DNA from: Chloroflexota bacterium
GTDB lineage: Bacteria; Chloroflexota; Limnocylindria; QHBO01
Reading direction: 5' to 3'
DNA: 8,788 bases
NCBI GenBank assembly: GCA_005879815.1
Contig: VBKA01000096.1
Coordinates: 1-8,788, forward strand
In this document: piece by piece, positions 5,445-8,788 of the stretch
How the letters are laid out: each line of letters opens with the position of its first letter
Numbering within the stretch: the first letter of the stretch is position 1
Notes under the pieces: model-generated
Seen by the model: only the letters and a program-made list of their open reading frames with translations
The model's database searches: none
What the model was told of the DNA's origin: nothing
Position numbers and translations under genes: made by a program

Positions 5445-5513
5445 CAGGCCTCGCGCGTGATCCTGGCATCGCCCGTCGGGATCGGCGTCCACTGATTCCG
5501 TGGATTGACCGGC

Positions 5514-5601
5514 GCCGGAGTGGCGGAACGGCAGACGCGGCCGGCTTAAACCCGGCCGCCCCGCAAGGGGCGTGGGGGTTCGAATCCCTCCTCCGGCACC
5601 A
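5514..5601 (+). tRNA. tRNA-Leu (TAA)
   Basis: Acceptor strands GCCGGAG 5514-5520 and CTCCGGC 5591-5597 pair fully, followed by A and an encoded CCA to 5601. The anticodon stem GCCGG/CCGGC encloses loop CTTAAAC with anticodon TAA at 5547-5549. A long class II variable arm (CGCCCC-GCAA-GGGGCG) and T-loop TTCGAAT are present. The D-arm begins TGGCGGAACGGCAGACGC. All parts of a functional leucine tRNA reading UUA (and UUG by wobble) are here. It is convergent with the CpaE-like gene, whose stop codon is only five bases past the CCA end. Confidence 0.96.
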
Positions 5602-5606
5602 TCAGC

Positions 5607-6884
5607 TCAGCGCCGTTCTCGCGCGGGGCGTCCCTCGCGAGACCTGGAGCGCCGGTCGGCGCGCGCCTCGCGAGACGGTGAGCGGCGCCCGAAGAGGACG
5701 CTCCGCCGCTCCGGCCGGCGATCTTTGGTCGGTGCGCGGTTCTCGATGCCCATGACCGTCTGAGCGACGACCCGGAGCGCCGCGGCCGCCGGTGACGAAG
5801 GCCGGCTGCTGACCAAGGGCACTCCCTCGTTCACGGCGCGGATCATCTCGACCTCGGTGTACGGGATCTCCGCTGCCGGCCGCGCACGCAGCAGGTTCTC
5901 GATGTCCCGCGTCTTCAGCAGCTCCTTGGGAAAGATGTGGTTGACCACGAAATGCGTGCGGGCGCGCAGCGTGGCGGTCTCCGCGAGATACCCCAGCATC
6001 AGGCTGGTGGCTCGCAGTGCCGCGATCTCGGGAAAGATCACGAAGATATGGGTATCCGCTTGCTCCAGGGTCCACAGCGTGCGGGGATCGAGCCGGCTCC
6101 CGGCATCGATGACCACGTGGTCGAACCGCGGCCGCAGCAGCGCCATGATCCGCTCGAGCTCCTCGATCCCTACCCGTGCCTCTGCGTCCGGGATGGACGG
6201 TGCGGCGAGGACCGATACACCCGTGCTGTGGACGGTCAGGTAGCTGGCGGCGACCTCGGGATCGTTGAGCGCCGGTTCGTCGGAGGAAAGCCCCGCGATG
6301 TCGAAGCGCGGGATCAGGTTGAGGTGGGTTGCGACCTGCCCGAACTGGAGGTCGAGGTCCACGAGCAGGACCTTCTGTCCTGGAAATCCGGAGCCGACGT
6401 GGTCCCCGCCGGCGAGCAGGAGCGCGGTGTTGACCGCCAGGGTGGTGGTCCCGACGCCGCCCTTGGGTGAGAAAAAGGTGACGACCTGGCCGGGTGCGGT
6501 GCTGCGTTCGGCGGGTTGGACTCGACCCGATCGGATGAGGAGGGCCTCGATCCTGGCTTCGAGCTCGCGATGCCCCCAGCCGGCGGGCAGGACGTCGTCC
6601 GCGCCGGCCTCGAGGAACGCGATCCGAGCCTCCACGTCGCCGGCGGGCGCCACCACCAGGCAGGGCGTCGGGACGGTCGAAGCATTGCGAATCGAGCCAA
6701 GGGCGCCGGTGACGGCCAGGCCGTCGGCAACGACGAGATCGAAGCGGGCGTCGCGGAGGGCGGCGACCGCCTCGGCTGGGGAGTAGACGCTGCTCACCGG
6801 GTACCCGGAAGCTGTCAGTTCGCGTTCGAGGCGATCGCGGAGGTCGCTTTGGGGTGCGCAGAGGAGGATGGGATTGCCTGGCAT
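5607..6884 (-). CDS. CpaE/TadZ-like protein: receiver-like domain plus deviant MinD/ParA ATPase
   Basis: This protein has the layout of CpaE/TadZ, the MinD-related factor that positions Flp/Tad pilus machinery at the membrane. Residues 3-118 resemble a response-regulator receiver (PILLCAPQSDLRDRL, FDLVVAD with Asp54, EAGADDVLP). Residues 132-382 are the ATPase, with FFSPKGGVGTTT at 137-148, where the usual second Lys of the deviant Walker A (KGGVGKTT) is Thr, as in many CpaE proteins. VLLVDLDLQFGQVATHLNL at 172-190 is the CpaE hallmark, and HVVIDAGSRLDPRTLWTLEQAD follows. The last 43 residues hold 17 Arg, an unusual basic tail. The start is ATG 6884; the frame extends upstream to 7067, but those codons would lie across the rpsF promoter and leader. 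No other tad/cpa genes are in the window, so it is an orphan here. Confidence 0.85.
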   Translation of the reverse strand: MPGNPILLCAPQSDLRDRLERELTASGYPVSSVYSPAEAVAALRDARFDLVVADGLAVTGALGSIRNASTVPTPCLVVAPAGDVEARIAFLEAGADDVLPAGWGHRELEARIEALLIRSGRVQPAERSTAPGQVVTFFSPKGGVGTTTLAVNTALLLAGGDHVGSGFPGQKVLLVDLDLQFGQVATHLNLIPRFDIAGLSSDEPALNDPEVAASYLTVHSTGVSVLAAPSIPDAEARVGIEELERIMALLRPRFDHVVIDAGSRLDPRTLWTLEQADTHIFVIFPEIAALRATSLMLGYLAETATLRARTHFVVNHIFPKELLKTRDIENLLRARPAAEIPYTEVEMIRAVNEGVPLVSSRPSSPAAAALRVVAQTVMGIENRAPTKDRRPERRSVLFGRRSPSREARADRRSRSREGRPARERR

Positions 6885-6923
6885 CGGTCTCGTCTGGTTG
6901 GCCGGACTGTTGAGCGGGGACTG

Positions 6924-6929
6924 AGTATA
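6924..6929 (-). promoter_or_regulatory. Candidate -10 (TATACT) of the cpaE-like gene
   Basis: TATACT on the minus strand lies about 40 bp before ATG 6884. The hexamer 17 bp upstream is TCGGGC, a poor -35. The region upstream of it overlaps the -35 of the opposite rpsF promoter. Confidence 0.45.
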
Positions 6930-6944
6930 GGGCGAGCCCGCTCG

Positions 6945-6973
6945 TTGCCCGACCCCCGGCCTCGGACTATACT
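6945..6973 (+). promoter_or_regulatory. Promoter of the rpsF-ssb-rpsR operon (TTGCCC-N17-TATACT)
   Basis: TTGCCC at 6945-6950 and TATACT at 6968-6973 have the ideal 17-bp spacing for a housekeeping sigma factor. The predicted transcript starts near 6980 and has a leader of about 108 bases before rpsF. Confidence 0.7.
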
Positions 6974-6978
6974 GCCCG

Positions 6979-7065
6979 GGCGCCTCCGTCGATGGAGGCT
7001 GTTTTCCTGTGTACGGGCTCCTTTCTGCCGCATCAACCGCGTCCGCGGACGAATGCCGCAAGCCC
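6979..7065 (+). promoter_or_regulatory. Structured rpsF leader, candidate S6:S18 autoregulatory element
   Basis: The leader has an early hairpin, GCCTCC/GGAGGC around GTCGAT (near 6981-6999), and then a nested structure. Outer stem GGGCT 7015-7019 pairs with AGCCC 7061-7065, inner stem GCAT 7030-7033 with ATGC 7053-7056, and tip CCGC 7037-7040 with GCGG 7045-7048. A CCG triplet (7056-7058) falls at the inner stem's 3' edge beside the internal loop. rpsF leaders of many bacteria carry an RNA bound by the S6:S18 complex, with a conserved CCG in a bulge between two stems, and this arrangement resembles it. The match is by eye, and the pairing is short in places. Confidence 0.4.
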
Positions 7066-7087
7066 ATAGGGAGGAGGAGATCGGTCC

Positions 7088-7540
7088 ATGCGCCGATACG
7101 AACTCATGCTGCTGCTCCGGCCGGACCTGGAGGACGACAAGCTTCAGTCCGCCGTGGAGAAGGTGACGCGCGCCATCGTCAACGCGGGCGGCAGCCTGTC
7201 CAAGGTCTCGCCGTGGGGCAAGCGCCGATTGGCATATCCCATCCAGCACCTACGCGAGGCGAGCTACTTCCTGATCCATTTCGACATCGAGCCGAGCGCG
7301 GTTCGCGAGATCGAGCGCGGCCTGCTGATCAGCGAGGAGATCGTCCGTCACCTGGTGACGGTGATCGAGGATCGCGGTCCCGCTGGCGAGGAGATCGAGG
7401 CGGTTCCGCCCGCGGATCGCGACGCAGGGGCATCGTCGGAAGATGAGTCCGAGCTCGAGGAAGTCGAGACGGCCACCGAGGATGCGGAGATCGACGCTGA
7501 CGAACCCGAGGAGCCGGCCGCGCGGGCGGCAACGGCCTGA
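7088..7540 (+). CDS. rpsF: 30S ribosomal protein bS6 with long acidic tail
   Basis: bS6 binds 16S rRNA in the platform of the small subunit together with bS18. The S6 fold covers residues 1-95: MRRYELMLLLRPDLEDDKL, VNAGGSLSKVSPWGKRRLAYPIQHLREASYFLIHFD and ERGLLISEEIVRHLVTVIE are all typical. The protein is 150 aa, against about 95-135 for most S6. The extra residues from about 98 are mostly Glu, Asp and Ala (SSEDESELEEVETATEDAEIDADEPEE), a disordered acidic tail whose length varies between bacteria. A strong GGGAGGAGGAGA ribosome site precedes ATG 7088. First gene of the rpsF-ssb-rpsR operon. Confidence 0.96.
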   Translation: MRRYELMLLLRPDLEDDKLQSAVEKVTRAIVNAGGSLSKVSPWGKRRLAYPIQHLREASYFLIHFDIEPSAVREIERGLLISEEIVRHLVTVIEDRGPAGEEIEAVPPADRDAGASSEDESELEEVETATEDAEIDADEPEEPAARAATA

Positions 7541-7567
7541 GGCGAAAAGGGAGAGGAGAACCCCGCG

Positions 7568-8038
7568 ATGACCCTGAACAAGATGATGATCATCGGCAAC
7601 CTCGGTGCCGACCCTGAGCTGCGCTACACGCCAGGTGGCAAGGCCGTCACCAACCTGCGCGTCGCCGTCAACCACAACTTCCGCGGCGCCGACGGGGAAT
7701 GGCAGAAGGAGACGCAGTGGTTCAACGTCGAGGTCTGGGACCAGGCCGCCGAACGCGCGGCCGAGCAGCTCCGCAAGGGAAACAAGGTCTACGCCGAGGG
7801 CCGGCTGCGCACGCGTGAGTGGGAGGGCCAGGATGGCCAGAAGCGCACCAGCGTGGAGATTCGCGCCGACCGCGTCCAGTCGCTCGAGCGGCGTGAGCCT
7901 GGCGAAGGTTTCAGCGGTGGTGGAATGACCGATGTCCCGATGGAGACCGGGACGGCGGCCCCCCGCCCGCAGGCGGCGGCGAGCCGACCTGCCTCCGGCG
8001 ACGAGCCGTTCGTCGACGTCGATGACATTCCCTTCTGA
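7568..8038 (+). CDS. ssb: Single-stranded DNA-binding protein
   Basis: SSB coats single-stranded DNA in replication and repair, usually as a tetramer, and recruits partners through its C-terminal tip. Residues 1-107 are the OB fold: LNKMMIIGNLGADPELRYTPGG, VTNLRVAVNHNF, KETQWFNVEVWDQAAE, LRKGNKVYAEGRLRTREW and KRTSVEIRADRVQ. A Gly, Pro and Ala linker follows (112-145), and the protein ends VDVDDIPF, the conserved acidic and aromatic tip that binds RecQ, PriA, Pol III chi and other enzymes. At 156 aa it has normal length. It starts 27 bp after rpsF behind GGGAGAGGAGA and is followed by rpsR, the standard order of this operon. Confidence 0.97.
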   Translation: MTLNKMMIIGNLGADPELRYTPGGKAVTNLRVAVNHNFRGADGEWQKETQWFNVEVWDQAAERAAEQLRKGNKVYAEGRLRTREWEGQDGQKRTSVEIRADRVQSLERREPGEGFSGGGMTDVPMETGTAAPRPQAAASRPASGDEPFVDVDDIPF

Positions 8039-8063
8039 TCTGCACTGAGGAACGAGTCAACCC

Positions 8064-8333
8064 ATGGCGAGCCCACGATCCCGTCGCGAGACAGCCGACT
8101 ACTACCGCGATCGGCGACGTCGCAAGGTCTGCAACTTCTGCGTCGACAAGGCCGAGAGCATTGACTACAAGGAGGTCAATCGCCTCCGGCGATACCTCTC
8201 CGAGCGCGCGAAGATCGAGCCGCGCCGGAAGACGGGAACCTGCGCCCGACACCAGCGCATGCTGACAACCGCGCTCAAGCGTGCCCGGCACGTCGCGCTC
8301 TTGCCGTACGCGCCGCAGCACCTCCGCCCCTAG
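8064..8333 (+). CDS. rpsR: 30S ribosomal protein bS18, Cys-containing form
   Basis: bS18 partners bS6 on the 30S platform. Recognisable segments are RRRKVCNFCVDKAESIDYKEVNRLRRYLSERAKIEPRRKTGTCARHQRMLTTALKRARHVALLPY, covering most of the 89-residue protein. Cys23, Cys26, Cys60 and His63 form a possible zinc-binding set, so this is the metal-binding (C+) variant. The ribosome site is GAGGAACGAG, upstream of ATG 8064 and 25 bp after ssb. In many bacteria rplI follows; here an exchanger gene does. Confidence 0.97.
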   Translation: MASPRSRRETADYYRDRRRRKVCNFCVDKAESIDYKEVNRLRRYLSERAKIEPRRKTGTCARHQRMLTTALKRARHVALLPYAPQHLRP

Positions 8334-8343
8334 CCCAAGCTCT

Positions 8344-8383
8344 CTCGGCGCTCCAGTCGCCGAGGCTGGGCGCCGCCCAGTTT
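8344..8383 (+). terminator. Two tandem hairpins after rpsR, terminator or attenuator
   Basis: CTCGGCG 8344-8350 pairs with CGCCGAG 8358-8364 across a seven-base loop, and CTGGGC 8366-8371 with GCCCAG 8375-8380 across GCC, followed by TTT. They start 10 bp after the rpsR stop. The T-run is short, so termination may be partial. The next gene's AGGAGG starts only two bases after the TTT, so read-through or coupling is possible. Confidence 0.5.
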
Positions 8384-8395
8384 CAGGAGGATCCG

Positions 8396-8788
8396 GTGGA
8401 CCTCGTCCTGCTGGTCGGATCGCTTGCGCTCATTCTGGTGGGAGCCGAGCTATTCACCAATGGGATCGAGTGGTTCGGCCATAAGCTGAACCTGGCCGAA
8501 GGGGCGGTTGGCAGCGTCCTGGCAGCGGTGGCCACGGCGATGCCGGAGACCCTGATCCCGGTCATCGCCATCGTGGGTCCGATCGTGCTCGGCGGCGATC
8601 CCGGCAACTCCGCCGAGGTGGGCGTCGGCGCCATCCTGGGGGCGCCCTTCATGCTTTCCACGCTGGCGATGTTCGTCACCGGCATCGGCGTCATCATCCT
8701 GGCCCGTCGTGGACGGCGGGGGACGGACCTCCGGGTGAGCGTGGGGGTGCTGGGCCGCGACGTCCTGTTCTTCCTCGTCGCCTACGCG
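8396..8788 (+). CDS. Sodium/calcium exchanger family membrane protein (5' part)
   Basis: The 131 visible residues begin MDLVLLVGSLALILVGAELFTNGIEWFGHKL, a first membrane helix with the GAELF.NG.EW pattern of the Ca2+/cation antiporter superfamily. GSVLAAVATAMPETLIPVIAIV follows, matching the alpha-1 repeat in which the Pro-Glu pair helps bind cations. Further helices are VGVGAILGAPFMLSTLAMFVTGIGVII and the start of DVLFFLVAYA; a basic loop (ARRGRRGTDLR) sits between. Start is GTG 8396, with AGGAGG five bases upstream. The frame is open to the window edge. Ion specificity cannot be judged, as the second alpha repeat lies outside. Confidence 0.85.
   Translation, partial: MDLVLLVGSLALILVGAELFTNGIEWFGHKLNLAEGAVGSVLAAVATAMPETLIPVIAIVGPIVLGGDPGNSAEVGVGAILGAPFMLSTLAMFVTGIGVIILARRGRRGTDLRVSVGVLGRDVLFFLVAYA

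Larger units (their letters stand above)
5128..5513. other. Long divergent intergenic region (propeller gene / tRNA-Leu)
   Basis: This 386-bp gap has no convincing gene; the 98-aa plus-strand frame inside it shows no family signature. It holds the three bipartite motif copies, a candidate TACAAT box for the propeller gene and a candidate TAGAAT box for tRNA-Leu. It is the largest gene-free stretch in the window and looks regulatory. Confidence 0.6.

Noticed and set aside
5937..6470. Plus-strand 177-aa ORF
   Set aside because: Antisense to the Walker regions of the CpaE-like gene.
6885..7067. Upstream extension of the CpaE-like ORF to 7067
   Set aside because: Would run the coding sequence across the rpsF promoter and leader; the added residues are Pro/Ser/Gln-rich without domain match, and MPGNPILLCAP at 6884 starts the receiver-like fold directly.
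1..8788. CRISPR array or transposase gene
   Set aside because: No regularly spaced repeats and no transposase-like reading frame were seen on either strand.

Overview
This is a GC-rich bacterial chromosome segment. The style (high GC, GTG starts, SSB with an acidic DDIPF tip, S18 of the Cys-rich type, orphan CpaE-like ATPase) would suit Chloroflexota (for example Limnocylindria-like lineages) or Actinomycetota. No feature settles the phylum, so this is an impression, not a call.

Layout. Positions 1-1858 look like the right-hand end of a decayed prophage or integrative element. They hold a phage small-terminase-like ORF, a nucleotidyltransferase-fold gene with an odd N-terminus and a substituted catalytic Asp, and a small PH-domain-like ORF that may be interrupted by an amber codon. 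Next come short direct repeats and then, at 1859-1902, only the 3' part of a tRNA-Cys, from anticodon loop to CCA. A tRNA 3' fragment on the far side of phage-type genes is the classic appearance of an attachment-site junction. Everything to the right looks like resident chromosome.

Positions 1903-5127 carry three minus-strand genes, transcribed in the order: secreted Asp-box (BNR) beta-propeller protein, winged-helix HTH_42 (AlkZ/YcaQ-like) protein, and a DnaJ-domain protein with an ExoX-like C-terminal module. The intergenic region 5128-5513 contains three copies of a bipartite motif (TTGGTC, 17 nt, TAAC) with identical spacing. Two copies face the propeller gene and one faces tRNA-Leu(TAA) at 5514-5601.

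Positions 5607-6884 (minus) encode a CpaE/TadZ-like protein with a receiver-like domain, a deviant Walker ATPase and an Arg-rich tail. It is convergent with tRNA-Leu. Its promoter region is back to back with the promoter of the plus-strand ribosomal/replication operon rpsF-ssb-rpsR (7088-8333), whose leader can fold into a candidate S6:S18 autoregulatory structure. After rpsR come two tandem hairpins and then the start of a sodium/calcium-exchanger-family membrane protein that runs off the window.

The most noteworthy signals are the tRNA-Cys att-like junction with its flanking repeats, the three-copy bipartite intergenic motif, the DnaJ/ExoX-C fusion, and the divergent cpaE/rpsF control region with its structured leader.
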